64,000 nucleotides of DNA from Nostoc sp. T09 (GCF_002154695.1 NZ_MTAV01000108.1:49927-113926); one strand, 5' to 3'. Shown: positions 28,441-38,780, counted from the stretch's first letter. The notes: generated by a model not told the origin, from the sequence alone. Program-made: numbers and translations.

Positions 28441-28449
28441 CAAATCGCT

Positions 28450-30162
28450 ATGTCAACAACCAAACCCCGCGACGTTCAAATACTCCCCATAGCTACAGAT
28501 ACAACAGTACTGCGATCGCGCAGTTGGTCAAGGTTGAGGTTTGAAATTGAATACGCTTTAGCTAAGGGTACAACTGCTAACTCTTATGTGATTCAAGGAG
28601 ATAAAATCGCCCTGATTGATCCGCCAGGGGAAACTTTTACCCATATCTACTTGGATGCATTGCAGCAAAGATTTGATATTAAAGCCATTGATTATGTAAT
28701 TTTGGGTCATGTCAATCCCAACCGCGCCGCCACTTTAAAAGCTTTGTTGGAAGTAGCACCGCAAATTACCTTTGTATGTTCTAATCCCGGGGCGATCAAT
28801 TTACGTGGGGCGCTAGAAAACCCAGATTTACCAATTATCGTCATGCGGGGGGAAGAAACCCTTGATTTAGGCAAGGGTCATGATTTGCAATTTATTCCCA
28901 CTCCCAATCCCCGCTATGCCGATTTACTCTGCACTTATGACCCACAAACAGAAATTCTCTACTCAGATAAGTTTTTTGGGGCGCATATTTGTGGCGATCA
29001 GGTCTTTGATGAAGGCTGGGAAATAATTAACGAAGACCGACGTTATTATTTTGATTGCTTGATGGCTCCCCATGCCCGGCAAGTAGAAACAGCTTTAGAT
29101 AAACTTGCCGATTTGCCCGTGAGATTGTACGCCACTGGACACGGGCCTTTGGTGCGTTATGCTCTCATCGACCTTACGAAAGCTTACCGGGAATGGAGTC
29201 AGCAGCAAACATCTGCCGACTTGACAGTAGCCTTGATTTATGCATCTGCCTATGGAAATACAGCAACCTTAGCCCAAGCGATCGCTCGTGGCATTACTAA
29301 AGCTGGTGTCGCTGTAGAATCAATCAACTGCGAATTTACAGATCCAGAAGACATCCGGGCGGCTGTGGAAAAATCTGCTGGCTTTGTCATCGGTTCACCT
29401 ACTCTTGGTGGTCATGCACCTACACCTGTACAAACAGCCTTGGGAATTGTGTTGTCCACTGCTACGAACAATCAACTCGCAGGCGTATTTGGTTCCTTTG
29501 GCTGGAGTGGTGAAGCCGTTGATTTAATTGAAGGCAAACTCAAAGACGCTGGCTATCGTTTTGGTTTTGACACCATCCGCGTCAAATTCAAACCCAACGA
29601 TGTCACCTTACAACTGTGCGAAGAAGCCGGAACCGACTTTGCTCAAACACTAAAGAAAGCCAAAAAAGTGCGATCGCAAAGTGTTCCGGCTACAACTGTA
29701 GAGCAAGCTGTCGGTCGGATTGTCGGTTCCCTATGCGTTGTTACAGCCAAGCAAGGCGAAATATCCAGTGCGATGTTAGCCTCTTGGGTGGCGCAAGCTA
29801 GCTTTAGCCCTCCTGGTTTAACCATAGCCGTCGCCAAAGATCGTGCAGTGGAAACTTTGACGCACACAGGAAATAAATTTGTCTTGAATATCCTCAAAGA
29901 AGGTAATCACTTAGGTTTGATGAAACACTTTCTCAAGCCCTTTGGCCCAGCCCAAGACCGATTTGCGGATGTCGCCACTCAAGAAGCCGAAAACGGTTCT
30001 CCCATTCTCAATGATGCTTTGGCATACTTGGAGTGTTCCGTCAAAAATCGCCTGGAATCTGGGGATCATTGGCTGGTTTATGCGACTGTTGAAAATGGCA
30101 AAGTGCTAAATCAAGATGGCGTCACAGCTGTGCATCATCGCAAGTCGGGAACTCATTATTAA
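28450..30162 (+). CDS. flv1: Flavodiiron protein, Flv1 type with degenerate diiron site
   Basis: A 570-aa partner of the upstream flavodiiron protein, with the same three domains. Of the diiron ligands, H87 remains but the E, D and H positions are N89, N91 and R92 (GHVNPNR). The later His is Arg in NPRYADL and the Asp is Lys in SDKFFGAH. This loss is characteristic of Flv1/Flv2 and fits an obligate heteromer with Flv3. The start is the ATG of MSTTKPRD; an upstream ATG lies in the heptamer array. The spacing (107 bases) and orientation suggest one operon. Confidence 0.92.
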   Translation: MSTTKPRDVQILPIATDTTVLRSRSWSRLRFEIEYALAKGTTANSYVIQGDKIALIDPPGETFTHIYLDALQQRFDIKAIDYVILGHVNPNRAATLKALLEVAPQITFVCSNPGAINLRGALENPDLPIIVMRGEETLDLGKGHDLQFIPTPNPRYADLLCTYDPQTEILYSDKFFGAHICGDQVFDEGWEIINEDRRYYFDCLMAPHARQVETALDKLADLPVRLYATGHGPLVRYALIDLTKAYREWSQQQTSADLTVALIYASAYGNTATLAQAIARGITKAGVAVESINCEFTDPEDIRAAVEKSAGFVIGSPTLGGHAPTPVQTALGIVLSTATNNQLAGVFGSFGWSGEAVDLIEGKLKDAGYRFGFDTIRVKFKPNDVTLQLCEEAGTDFAQTLKKAKKVRSQSVPATTVEQAVGRIVGSLCVVTAKQGEISSAMLASWVAQASFSPPGLTIAVAKDRAVETLTHTGNKFVLNILKEGNHLGLMKHFLKPFGPAQDRFADVATQEAENGSPILNDALAYLECSVKNRLESGDHWLVYATVENGKVLNQDGVTAVHHRKSGTHY

Positions 30163-30356
30163 TGGAAGGGAACAGGGAACAGGGAACGGAGTATCATATT
30201 AATTCCGTTATTGGGAGTCAGATTCTCCTGCTTCCATAAGCACCAGGTTTGTCTTGAGGATTATCTACCCTAGCGAAACAGCTTCTGGTAAGAATTGCCC
30301 ACTTGAAGGATAATCGATTGGTTAGTGGTTCATGTCATTGATTTTGAGTGCTTGCA

Positions 30357-30389
30357 AGATTCCCGACTTCTTGAAGAAGTCGGGAATCT
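30357..30389. repeat. Palindrome AGATTCCCGACTTCTT / AAGAAGTCGGGAATCT
   Basis: Sixteen-base perfect arms around one base, in the 398-base gap between flv1 and the convergent RRM gene. A shorter relative, GACTTCTTGCAGAAGTC, is at 54039-54055 in another element. Likely a dispersed extragenic palindrome. The rest of the gap holds short GGGAACA repeats and the RRM-gene terminator. Confidence 0.65.
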
Positions 30390-30457
30390 GATCAATCTAG
30401 ATAATCGAGTGGCTACTCCCAGAATTTAGGGAATGATCTACCAGGTTTTCAGATTAA

Positions 30458-30487
30458 AAAAGCTCAAGCATCGGTGCTTGAGCTTTT
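30458..30487 (-). terminator. Rho-independent terminator of the RRM gene
   Basis: Read leftward, perfect 13-base arms AAAAGCTCAAGCA and TGCTTGAGCTTTT with a four-base loop are followed by further T residues. It is 74 bases beyond the stop of the RNA-binding protein gene. Confidence 0.8.
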
Positions 30488-30560
30488 GCAAAATTTAATT
30501 AGTTGATGGGTCTGATGTAATTACAAACAGCCCCTAACCTTTTTTTATAAACCCTGTAAC

Positions 30561-30869
30561 TTAGTAGCGATTGCGGTTACCACCGCCGTAGCCACCACGG
30601 TTACCACCACCAAAGGAACCTCTATCTTCCTTGGGCTTGGCTTTATTGACTTTTAGGTCACGTCCCATCCACTCAGCACCATCAAGAGCTTCAATGGCAG
30701 CTGTTTCTTCTGTGTCTGTACCCATTTCCACAAAAGCAAAGCCGCGTACACGGCCTGTTTCACGGTCGGTAGGTATTTGAACACGCTTTACAGAACCATA
30801 TTCTGCAAAAACAGCAGTCAATGCCTCTTCTGTAACTTGGTAAGAAAGGTTACCTACATAAACTGACAT
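30561..30869 (-). CDS. RNA-binding protein, RRM type with Gly-rich tail
   Basis: A 102-aa protein: one RRM (residues 1-80) with RNP2 VYVGNLS and RNP1 RGFAFVEM, and a glycine/arginine-rich C-terminus (SFGGGNRGGYGGGN). This is the cyanobacterial Rbp family. Members bind single-stranded RNA, are often cold-induced, and some help localise mRNAs to thylakoids. GGAGA precedes the ATG. The long spacer upstream could hold a regulated leader. Which Rbp paralogue it is cannot be decided here. Confidence 0.93.
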   Translation of the reverse strand: MSVYVGNLSYQVTEEALTAVFAEYGSVKRVQIPTDRETGRVRGFAFVEMGTDTEETAAIEALDGAEWMGRDLKVNKAKPKEDRGSFGGGNRGGYGGGNRNRY

Positions 30870-31301
30870 ACAATGTCTCCAAAATCATCAGAGTGTAGAG
30901 ATTTAGATTTCGGAGAGAGTCTGCAAATACTAAAAGGAAAAAGCCCATCAATACTAACAAAAAACACTATCACCGAATTAATTCTCATCTTTCATAATAA
31001 TACCTCAACTCACTATAGAAGAGGAGAATTTAAAAAAGTTTTAATGAGATCGTCATAAATAAAGTGAAATCGCTATAATCGTAGATTGCCAAGAAGTAAT
31101 AGGCAAGGGTCACTAGGGTTGGGTTTTGTGAAATATTCACTTGGCAATGAGATTTGTGAGTTCAACCCTCCCATACAAGGGTTAATAGGCAATAAACAAG
31201 GGACAAAAGTCATAATTTTGAATCTTGAAATTTGAATTTTGAATTTGCTTGTCCCTGTATACCCCTCCCCTTGCAAATCTTCGCCTCACCTACCTCAAAG
31301 G
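30870..31301. other. Gap between bilin lyase and RRM genes
   Basis: Presumed promoter and leader of the RRM gene (about 30870-31100), followed by repeats such as GAATTTTGAATTTG near 31208-31250. No gene seen. Confidence 0.4.
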
Positions 31302-31844
31302 CTAACTCTCCAATCTCTTCTCTAAATACTGACCAATCATCAACTGTTCACCAGCACGCGAGATAATAGTCTGGCGAGTACGGTATTTACTACCAATCAG
31401 CTTTAACTCTTCTTCAAAGACTGAGCCATTGTATTCTGTTCTCAAACACAGTGTTTTGGGGTTGGGAAAATAATATTCGGCAGTAACTGGTTTGGATGTG
31501 GCAAAACCGCGATCGCGATACAAAATGTTTCCTAAAGCACCAAATAGGGTGGAACCTTGAGATTCTTTCTTTCCCGTGATTGAATCTGTACTTTCCCACA
31601 TCACTTCAGTACCACATACCAAACTTACTGAATCTGGTAAGTCGTGCAACTGAGCCAGCTTTTGCAATTCTTTGCATCCCTGTTCTAAAAACCGGACGGC
31701 GATCGCACTCACCATTTCTTTAGTAGTTCCCGATGACAGGGTGTAATAGCGCCGTTCCGATCGCCACTTACCCACGGATTCTTGAAAAAATTCTGCAATC
31801 TGGTATTCTTCAGCGGTTTTTGCAACTTTTAGGGGTGATGTCAC
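31302..31844 (-). CDS. CpcS/CpeS-family phycobiliprotein lyase
   Basis: A 180-aa protein of the CpcS/CpeS (S/U-type) lyase family. These lipocalin-like beta barrels attach phycocyanobilin to Cys-82/84 of phycobiliproteins. Family hallmarks are the N-terminal IAEFFQESVGKWRSERRYY and the later YYFPNPKTLCLRTEY and RTRQTIISRAGEQLMIGQYLEKR. Cyanobacteria carry several paralogues, and some do not act on phycocyanin, so no gene symbol is given. It is monocistronic as far as can be seen. Confidence 0.88.
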   Translation of the reverse strand: MTSPLKVAKTAEEYQIAEFFQESVGKWRSERRYYTLSSGTTKEMVSAIAVRFLEQGCKELQKLAQLHDLPDSVSLVCGTEVMWESTDSITGKKESQGSTLFGALGNILYRDRGFATSKPVTAEYYFPNPKTLCLRTEYNGSVFEEELKLIGSKYRTRQTIISRAGEQLMIGQYLEKRLES

Positions 31845-32360
31845 TGCTTGCCTTCCTCACGCACAATCAATATATAGTTAGGTGTTGAGACTCAATACAT
31901 TACGTCTGTCCCAAGTACCATATTTCTTTACTATTCTTAATCTAAACTAGATAAGAGAATATTTACTGATAGTTTGGCTACAATCCTAAGCATTCAGATG
32001 GCAAGTTGATTCTGTCTGAAGAGAGAAGCTAAAAAAGAGAAAACTACTTTTGTAGTTCTGAGCAGCCTTATACCTTGAGGCAGAGTTTAGAAAAGCTAAA
32101 AATACGTATACTAATCTTTACAATTGGCTCAATACAAAACTATTTGCACCTGCTCTAGCAGTACGGTGTTGAAAATTTTTCTGATTCTGTTTTAAAAAAG
32201 CATGACTTTTTATACTCGAACATTTCTAAGAGAAAACTTACACTTGTTAAACAAACCGATTAGAAACACTCATTGCTAGACGGCTGTTATAACCCGAAGC
32301 CGTTCTATGAGGAGTACATCAATAATTTTGGACGGACATTAGCCGCACAAACTGTTGAAA
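31845..32360. other. Divergent promoter region, bilin lyase / RND efflux
   Basis: No gene found. A short inverted repeat ACGGCT..AGCCGT near 32280-32306, about 60 bases before the efflux genes, could be an operator. Otherwise AT-rich. Confidence 0.4.
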
Positions 32361-33794
32361 ATGCCAAATACCCCAAATACCAAAGCTGCATCTCAAATAA
32401 TTAACTCTCAGTTAGATAAAACAAGTAATAAAGAAAATCGACAGAAGTTTTCCCTTAGCTTTGGATCGCAGTCTAATTTATTGATTGCTTGTTTCCTGAG
32501 CGTGGGATTAATGACAGTCGGTTGTGGCTCATTTGACAAAGAATCCGCCGATGCTGAAACTCAAGCTCCCAAATCGGCTAGACAAGGAGGAAGTGCAACA
32601 CCTGTAGATGTTGCGATCGCCCGCACTGAGACCCTACAAAAATCCCCAGAGTATACAGGCACTACCATACCGTTCCGCACAGTGTCAGTGCGATCGCAAG
32701 TTGAAGGGCGGCTGTTAGGAATGAATGTAGATGTGGGGGACAGCATCAAGCAAGGGCAAGTTATTGGGCAGTTAGACGATGCTCTGTTGTTAACCGCCCT
32801 CAAGCAAGCAGAAGCAGAATTAGCATCTCTTAAATCAGAAGTAGCAAGGGCACAAACTCAGGTAAGCAATGCTCGTGCCGAAGTTGAAAGGGCACGGCTA
32901 GAAGTTGTGCAAGCGCAAGCAGATTCACAACGCCAGCAGCAACTACTCAAACAAGGTGCGATCGCCGAACAAGCTGCCCAACAAGCCCGTACTCAAGCTC
33001 AAACAGCCGCCCAAGCTCTACGAGCTGCTAACGAGCAAGTGCGTACAGAACAGCAAGCCGTTGCTGCTGCTCAAGGTAGAGTAGTTGCCCAACAAGCAGT
33101 AGTTGCCCAAGCCAAAGAACGTAGATCCTACACGCGATTAACATCTCCTATCACTGGCCTCGTCACCGAAAAGGTAACAGAACCAGGTAATTTGCTCCAA
33201 GCAGGTGGCGAAGTCTTAAAAATTGGCGACTTTAACCGCGTCAAAGTCGTAGTGCAAGTTTCCGAATTAGAACTGGCACAAATCAAACTTGGGCAATCTG
33301 TGCAAGTTCGTTTAGATGCCTTTCCTAATCAAACATTCACAGGAAGTGTGATCCGGATTTCTCCAGCTGCGGATGTCACAGCTCGTTTGATACCTGTGGA
33401 GGTAGTGATTCCTAACATTAACGGCAGAATTGGCAGTGGGCTGTTAGCAAGAGTCAGTTTTGCAACTCAGGCAACACAGCGAGTAGTGGTACCGCAAACA
33501 GCTATACAAAAGCCAGCAAACAATCAAGCCGCTTCCTCATCTGCTGGAGCTAAACAACAGCCAGATAATCAAAATGGAACTTTATTCGTAGTTACAGATG
33601 AAGAAGGTAAAGCAAAGGTAACAGCTCGTTCTGTCACTCTCGGGAAAAAAGCTGATGCCAAAGTCGAAATTTTATCTGGTTTGCAACCAGGAGAGCGCTA
33701 TGTTGTTCGCAGTGGTAAACCGCTAAAAGATGGGGCTGCTGTAAGCCTTTCAATTCTTTCAGAAAAAACAGATTCAGTCCCTAGGGGCAATTAG
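32361..33794 (+). CDS. RND efflux periplasmic adaptor (membrane fusion protein)
   Basis: A 477-aa HlyD/AcrA-type adaptor. A lipoprotein-like signal (LLIACFLSVGLMTVGCGS) precedes the lipoyl half-motif (VRSQVEGRLLGMNVDVGDSI). A long Ala/Gln-rich alpha-hairpin follows (about 145-245), then the second half-motif (YTRLTSPITGLVTEKVTEPG) and beta barrel. It links the inner-membrane pump to an outer-membrane channel; no TolC-like gene is adjacent. I use the ATG of MPNTPN; a TTG two codons earlier is unnecessary. The permease gene follows after 39 bases. Confidence 0.93.
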   Translation: MPNTPNTKAASQIINSQLDKTSNKENRQKFSLSFGSQSNLLIACFLSVGLMTVGCGSFDKESADAETQAPKSARQGGSATPVDVAIARTETLQKSPEYTGTTIPFRTVSVRSQVEGRLLGMNVDVGDSIKQGQVIGQLDDALLLTALKQAEAELASLKSEVARAQTQVSNARAEVERARLEVVQAQADSQRQQQLLKQGAIAEQAAQQARTQAQTAAQALRAANEQVRTEQQAVAAAQGRVVAQQAVVAQAKERRSYTRLTSPITGLVTEKVTEPGNLLQAGGEVLKIGDFNRVKVVVQVSELELAQIKLGQSVQVRLDAFPNQTFTGSVIRISPAADVTARLIPVEVVIPNINGRIGSGLLARVSFATQATQRVVVPQTAIQKPANNQAASSSAGAKQQPDNQNGTLFVVTDEEGKAKVTARSVTLGKKADAKVEILSGLQPGERYVVRSGKPLKDGAAVSLSILSEKTDSVPRGN

Positions 33795-33833
33795 AAATTG
33801 TGTTTTTAAATTTTGAATTTTGAATTAGAAACG

Positions 33834-36800
33834 ATGCAGCAAGCAAATAACAATAGTGGATTTAGTATCAGCGCGATCGCTATTCGCCAACACATTGGTA
33901 CGCTCATGCTCACCCTGGCAGTGATTGTGGTTGGCGTATTTTTTCTCTCAACTATCCAAGTCGATCTTCTACCAGCAATTACATATCCACGAATTGGCGT
34001 TCGGCTAGAAGCGCCTGGTATTTCTCCAGAAGTAGCAGTAGATGAAATCACCAGACCCCTAGAAGAAGCTTTATCGGCTACTGAGAATGTGGTGCAAGTT
34101 TTTTCCCGCACCCGTGAAGGGCAGGTTAGTCTCGATTTATACTTTCAACCAGGGGGCGATATTGACCAAGCCCTAAACGATGCTACTGCTGCTTTTAACC
34201 GAGGGCGAGGACAACTGCCAGACACGATAGAAGAGCCACGCTTATTTAAAGTCGATCCCTCTCAATTGCCGATTTATGAATTGGCACTAACATCTTCCTC
34301 CCTGCAAGGTAAAGATTTACGCGTATTTGCCGATGAAGACTTAGCACGTGAAATCAGTGTGGTGCCAGGCGTCGCCTCAGTCGATGTTTCTGGCGGTGCT
34401 GAAGAAGAAGTACGAGTGCTTGTGGATTTAAATCGGTTACAAGCTTTGGGCGTGGGCTTAAATGATGTACTAGATGAATTAACAGCCCGTAATCAAGATA
34501 CTTCTGGTGGTCGAATTTTGGGGCAGAATGCTGAACCGTTGACTCGGACTGTGGGACGCTTTCGAGATGCTAGAGAAATTGAGAATCTCTCCTTAGAAGT
34601 TTCTTCTGCTCCCTCGGCTACTAACACTCCCTCTGCACCTTCCCGCCGTGTCTATTTGCGAGACTTTGCTGAGGTAATTGACGACACAGAAGACCAACGA
34701 GTATTTGTCTATCTCAACCGTCAGCCTGCTGTGAAGGTGTCAATTCAAAAGCAACCTGAGGCGAATACAATTACAGTTGTAGATGCTGTCAAGCAGCGAA
34801 TTGAACAATTACGGCGATCGGGTACAATTCCTGCCGACATGGCATTAAGTCCCACTACAGATGAATCTCGCTTCATCCGTAATTCTCTCAATGATGTCAT
34901 CTTTTCGGCGATTTCTGGAGCATTGTTAGCCGCAGCAGCAGTATTGTTATTTTTAGGGTCATTCAGGCAAACATTAATTATCAGTTTGACAATTCCGCTG
35001 TGTACTCTAGCCGCGATCGCGTTGATGAAAATATTTGGCTTGACTTTGAATGTCTTCAGTTTGGCAGGACTAACATTGGGAATTGGTCAAGCAATTGATA
35101 CATCGGTTGTGATTTTAGAGAATATTTCTGAAAAAACAGGCATGACTCCTAATCAACGAGAGAGAGGGGAGCAGCAAGAGGAGAATCAGCAGGGTAATTC
35201 AAAATTCTTTATTGAAAATGCGATTACTTCTTCTCAAGAAGTAGAATCTGCTTTAGTTGCAGCTACTGCTGCCAACTTAGTTTCTGTAGCGCCATTTCTG
35301 TTAGTTGGCGGTTTTATCGCTCTGCTGTTTAATGAACTGATTCTGACAATTAGCTTTGCAGTAGCAGCCTCCCTTGTGGTCGCGATTACAGTAGTGCCAA
35401 TGCTGACTTCCCGACTTTTGGGAATTCGTTGGTCTAGTCGGATTAGCGAATTTTGGCTGCTGAGACAGTTTAATCATCGGTTTGAAGATGCTACGCGGGG
35501 ATACGGTAAGTTCTTAACTAAGGTTGTACGTTATCGGTTCTTTGTAGTCATTGCTGCTTTGGTAATTTTAGGCGGCAGCAGCTTGTTTATGTTTGGACAA
35601 ATTCCCCAAGAAATCCTACCCCGGATCAGTACTGGCCAAGCCAACTTGAGAGCGCAGTTTCCTCCCGGTACACCTTTAGCCACTTCTGAGAAAGTCATGC
35701 AAATTGTCGATGACATTTTGCTGAAACAACCAGAAACTGAGTATGCTTTCACAACTGTCGGGGGTAATCTATTTGGCAGTAATACTACAGAGAATCCCTT
35801 ACGTGCCAGTAGCACTATCAATCTAAAGCCAGGCACAGATGTCGAAGCCTTTGTCAAAAAAGTAACTCAGGAATTTAACAAACTCAACTTAGCAGGAATT
35901 CTGCTACGCCTCAATCCTGGTCAGGTACGGGGTTTAATCTTGAGTAATTCTCCAGTGCAAGGGTCAGAAATTGACGTTATTCTGCAAGGTGAGAATGAAG
36001 AAAATTTAACGCAAGCAGGAGCCGAAGTACTGCAAGCTTTGCAGGAAAAGGCAAAATTAGCCACATTCCGACCAGATGCCGATGCTAGGCAACCGGAAAT
36101 TCAAATTCGCCCAGACTGGGAAAGAGTTTCGGCTTTGGGGCTGACTGCTCAACAAATTGGTGACACAATTCAGACAGCAATTGAAGGTTCAGTACCTACA
36201 CAAATTCAACGCGGTAACCGTTTAGTTGATGTGCGGGTACAACTAAATAAAGAAGCCATTCAGCGTCCCTCTCAACTAGAACAACTACCACTCTTTACGG
36301 AAAACCATCAACTAGTTCGTCTTTCAGATGTTGCTCGCATCGAAGAAGGTCAAGCGCCTGGCGAGGTGCAGCGAATTAATCAGCGCCAAGCTTTTATTGT
36401 TGCAGGTAACCTCAGCGAAGGAGCTAGCCTAGGTGAAGCCATAGCAGAAGTCAATGAGGTACTCAAGAGCGTCAAGTTACCTGAAGGCGTTTCAATTGTG
36501 CCTAGTTCTGCCGAAGCAACTAATCAGCAGCTTCAGAATGCTCTAAAAACTTTGGGGGCGTTAGCGACGTTCTTAATCTTCGTTGTGATGGCGGTGCAAT
36601 ATAATTCGCTGATTGATCCGCTGGTAATTATGTTCACTGTACCACTGGCTTTAGCTGGAGGAATTTTTGGACTTTACATCACCCAAACGGCAATAGGTGC
36701 AACTGTCATCGTCGGCGTAGTGCTGCTGGTGGGAATTGTGGTAAACGCAGGGATTCTGATGGTAGAGCTGGCGAACCAAATTCGTGATGAAGAAGGTTGT

Positions 36801-37088
36801 ACTCGCCAAATTGCCATCCTCAAAGCGGCTCCTCAGCGTCTACGTCCCATTATGATGACTACAGCCACTACTATTTTGGGACTTTTTCCCTTAGCGTTGG
36901 GTATTGGTGAAGGTTCCGAGTTTTTGCAACCCTTAGGGATTGTAGTTTTCTTTGGGATGGCGATCGCTACAATGTTGACACTATTTATCATCCCCTGCTT
37001 TTATATTCTGCTGCACGATCTCTTGGGTTGGCGCTGGGCAAAGCCGATTTTTACGCGACTGCGTTTATGGAAAAAACACTTTTCCTAA
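33834..37088 (+). CDS. RND efflux transporter permease (AcrB/HAE1 type)
   Basis: A 1084-aa inner-membrane pump with the RND layout: TM1 (LMLTLAVIVVGVFFL), a large periplasmic loop (PGISPEVAVDEITRPLEEAL), six TMs, a second loop and five TMs ending near the C-terminus. It exports drugs, lipids or metabolites by proton exchange; the substrate is unknown. The cytoplasmic loop near residues 440-460 has a Glu/Gln-rich insert (RERGEQQEENQQGNS). The ATG at 33834 fits the usual N-terminus; a TTG seven codons earlier is less likely. Confidence 0.95.
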   Translation: MQQANNNSGFSISAIAIRQHIGTLMLTLAVIVVGVFFLSTIQVDLLPAITYPRIGVRLEAPGISPEVAVDEITRPLEEALSATENVVQVFSRTREGQVSLDLYFQPGGDIDQALNDATAAFNRGRGQLPDTIEEPRLFKVDPSQLPIYELALTSSSLQGKDLRVFADEDLAREISVVPGVASVDVSGGAEEEVRVLVDLNRLQALGVGLNDVLDELTARNQDTSGGRILGQNAEPLTRTVGRFRDAREIENLSLEVSSAPSATNTPSAPSRRVYLRDFAEVIDDTEDQRVFVYLNRQPAVKVSIQKQPEANTITVVDAVKQRIEQLRRSGTIPADMALSPTTDESRFIRNSLNDVIFSAISGALLAAAAVLLFLGSFRQTLIISLTIPLCTLAAIALMKIFGLTLNVFSLAGLTLGIGQAIDTSVVILENISEKTGMTPNQRERGEQQEENQQGNSKFFIENAITSSQEVESALVAATAANLVSVAPFLLVGGFIALLFNELILTISFAVAASLVVAITVVPMLTSRLLGIRWSSRISEFWLLRQFNHRFEDATRGYGKFLTKVVRYRFFVVIAALVILGGSSLFMFGQIPQEILPRISTGQANLRAQFPPGTPLATSEKVMQIVDDILLKQPETEYAFTTVGGNLFGSNTTENPLRASSTINLKPGTDVEAFVKKVTQEFNKLNLAGILLRLNPGQVRGLILSNSPVQGSEIDVILQGENEENLTQAGAEVLQALQEKAKLATFRPDADARQPEIQIRPDWERVSALGLTAQQIGDTIQTAIEGSVPTQIQRGNRLVDVRVQLNKEAIQRPSQLEQLPLFTENHQLVRLSDVARIEEGQAPGEVQRINQRQAFIVAGNLSEGASLGEAIAEVNEVLKSVKLPEGVSIVPSSAEATNQQLQNALKTLGALATFLIFVVMAVQYNSLIDPLVIMFTVPLALAGGIFGLYITQTAIGATVIVGVVLLVGIVVNAGILMVELANQIRDEEGCTRQIAILKAAPQRLRPIMMTTATTILGLFPLALGIGEGSEFLQPLGIVVFFGMAIATMLTLFIIPCFYILLHDLLGWRWAKPIFTRLRLWKKHFS

Positions 37089-37131
37089 ATCTCAGTAAAT
37101 TTCTCAATCAAATCGCACATCCAAAATGGGA

Positions 37132-38124
37132 TTATGCTTTGCCACCATCCCAAACCTCTGTAACCATATCTAATGGCAAATCAGTATTAATTAACACAAA
37201 TTTTTGCAGATGAGCATTAGGGCGATTTAAACGACGTGATAAAACAGCAACCAGCAACAGCCACCAAGCAACAGGAGAAAAAATCGCTGGATATACCATA
37301 GTGAGAAATAGCTTTAGCTGTCCCTGCTTCAATGCCACCAAAGACCAATGGAGTCTGACATAATTCTTAGTATTCTCAAGCTTGGGCAGATGCGATCGCT
37401 GCTTTTGATCAACTAAAGCGTAAATCTTCTCCTTCATCAAAATGTTTGTCTCTAAACGTTTAAGAAGAGAAAACTTTTGATTGTAAGCACCTGGCCAAAT
37501 TGTGCGGTAAGCAAGGCGTTGATTCAGGAAGATAGCATCGCCAAACTGAGCAATACGAATCCAAGAATCAATGTCATCACAGTTAGCATCAAGTTTGGAA
37601 TCCCAACCACCAGTTTGTAAAAAAGCGTCGCGACGGCAAGCTACTTGAACAGGTGTACCAAAAGGTACAAGCTCTAAGAGCATACCGTAATGAATATCGA
37701 CTTGGGGAATATAAAAAGCCAACCCAGGGCCAAATTGTCTGGTGCGGCTGAGTTCGACTTCATTACTGTCTACCTGAGCCGCAATACAAGAGCACATGAC
37801 AGCACTAGGATGGAGTGCGATCGCCTTTGCCATCTCTTCTAAACAATTAGAAGCTAGGTAGTCATCATCATCCAAAAACTTAATCCAGTCGCCGCTAGCT
37901 TTTTCAACTCCCGCATTTACCGTAGCAGCATGACCTTTATTCACCTCATTGCGATGGTAAACAACGGAGTTACATAAGCTTTTGACATAAGTTTCAGTTT
38001 CATCAGATGAACAGTCATCAGCAACCACGACTTCACAGGGAATCGTTTGCTTAAGAACTGAGTCAATTGCTCGTCGCAGTAAGTTTAAGCGATTGTAAGT
38101 AGTGATGACGACACTAAATTTCAT
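37132..38124 (-). CDS. Glycosyltransferase family 2
   Basis: A 330-aa GT-A fold transferase. The N-terminal FSVVITTYNRLNLLRRAIDS and VADDCSSDET, the DxD-type IKFLDDDDYL, and WDSKLDANCDDIDSWIR are typical. It would move a sugar from a nucleotide donor onto a polysaccharide or lipid. A hydrophobic stretch near the C-terminus (PVAWWLLLVAVLS) suggests membrane contact. No polysaccharide genes flank it, so acceptor and pathway are unknown. It converges on the RND permease gene. Confidence 0.9.
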   Translation of the reverse strand: MKFSVVITTYNRLNLLRRAIDSVLKQTIPCEVVVADDCSSDETETYVKSLCNSVVYHRNEVNKGHAATVNAGVEKASGDWIKFLDDDDYLASNCLEEMAKAIALHPSAVMCSCIAAQVDSNEVELSRTRQFGPGLAFYIPQVDIHYGMLLELVPFGTPVQVACRRDAFLQTGGWDSKLDANCDDIDSWIRIAQFGDAIFLNQRLAYRTIWPGAYNQKFSLLKRLETNILMKEKIYALVDQKQRSHLPKLENTKNYVRLHWSLVALKQGQLKLFLTMVYPAIFSPVAWWLLLVAVLSRRLNRPNAHLQKFVLINTDLPLDMVTEVWDGGKA

Positions 38125-38379
38125 ATTTTGTCAGTAGTCAGTAGTGGATTTAGATACCCGATTTTTAAATAAGTAGGAGCTAGGCAGGTTTTGGTTTAAA
38201 GCATCAAACCCAACCTAAAGGTTTTTTGCACCAAAGGATAAGTTAGACAAAACAATATAAATATAGAGTTACCAATTACACCTGTTATAACCTCGTAATT
38301 TTGTATTTCCAATCACTGGACTGTCAGGCAGGAATAGATTTATGATTGATGATCGTGAGTTTTTTAAAGCAGATAGGCA

Positions 38380-38742
38380 ATGAACGCTCAAGAGATCATC
38401 CGCTCAATTGAAGCGGAACAACTAAAATCGAACCTCCCCGAAATTTACGTGGGCGATACAGTCAAAGTCGGAGTGAAAATTAAAGAAGGTGATAAATACC
38501 GCGTTCAACCCTATGAAGGTGTAGTGATTGCCAAACGCAATGGCGGTATCAACGAAACAATTACAGTCCGTCGAGTATTTCAAGGCGTTGGTGTAGAGCG
38601 GGTATTTCTCCTGCATTCACCTCGGATTGACAGCATCAAAGTAATGCGTCGTGGTAAAGTACGACGTGCCAAACTCTACTATCTGCGCCAGCGTGTGGGT
38701 AAAGCCACCCGGATCAAGCAACGCTTCGATCGCTCTTTGTAA
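38380..38742 (+). CDS. rplS: 50S ribosomal protein L19
   Basis: A 120-aa protein. The stretches FHV-like [38 protein letters not shown] and [13 protein letters not shown] identify L19, located at the 30S-50S interface. Length is normal. Upstream is a 255-base spacer with its promoter. The tRNA-Trp and secE cluster lie downstream. Confidence 0.97.
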   Translation: MNAQEIIRSIEAEQLKSNLPEIYVGDTVKVGVKIKEGDKYRVQPYEGVVIAKRNGGINETITVRRVFQGVGVERVFLLHSPRIDSIKVMRRGKVRRAKLYYLRQRVGKATRIKQRFDRSL

Positions 38743-38780
38743 TTTGCGATTACAAAGTATGGGAGAAGTGTTAAACAAAA

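Noticed and set aside
28393-28449. Upstream ATG extension of flv1 (MPNAPCPMPNAQ)
   Set aside because: It is encoded by the CCCAATG heptamer array; the conserved protein begins at the next ATG.
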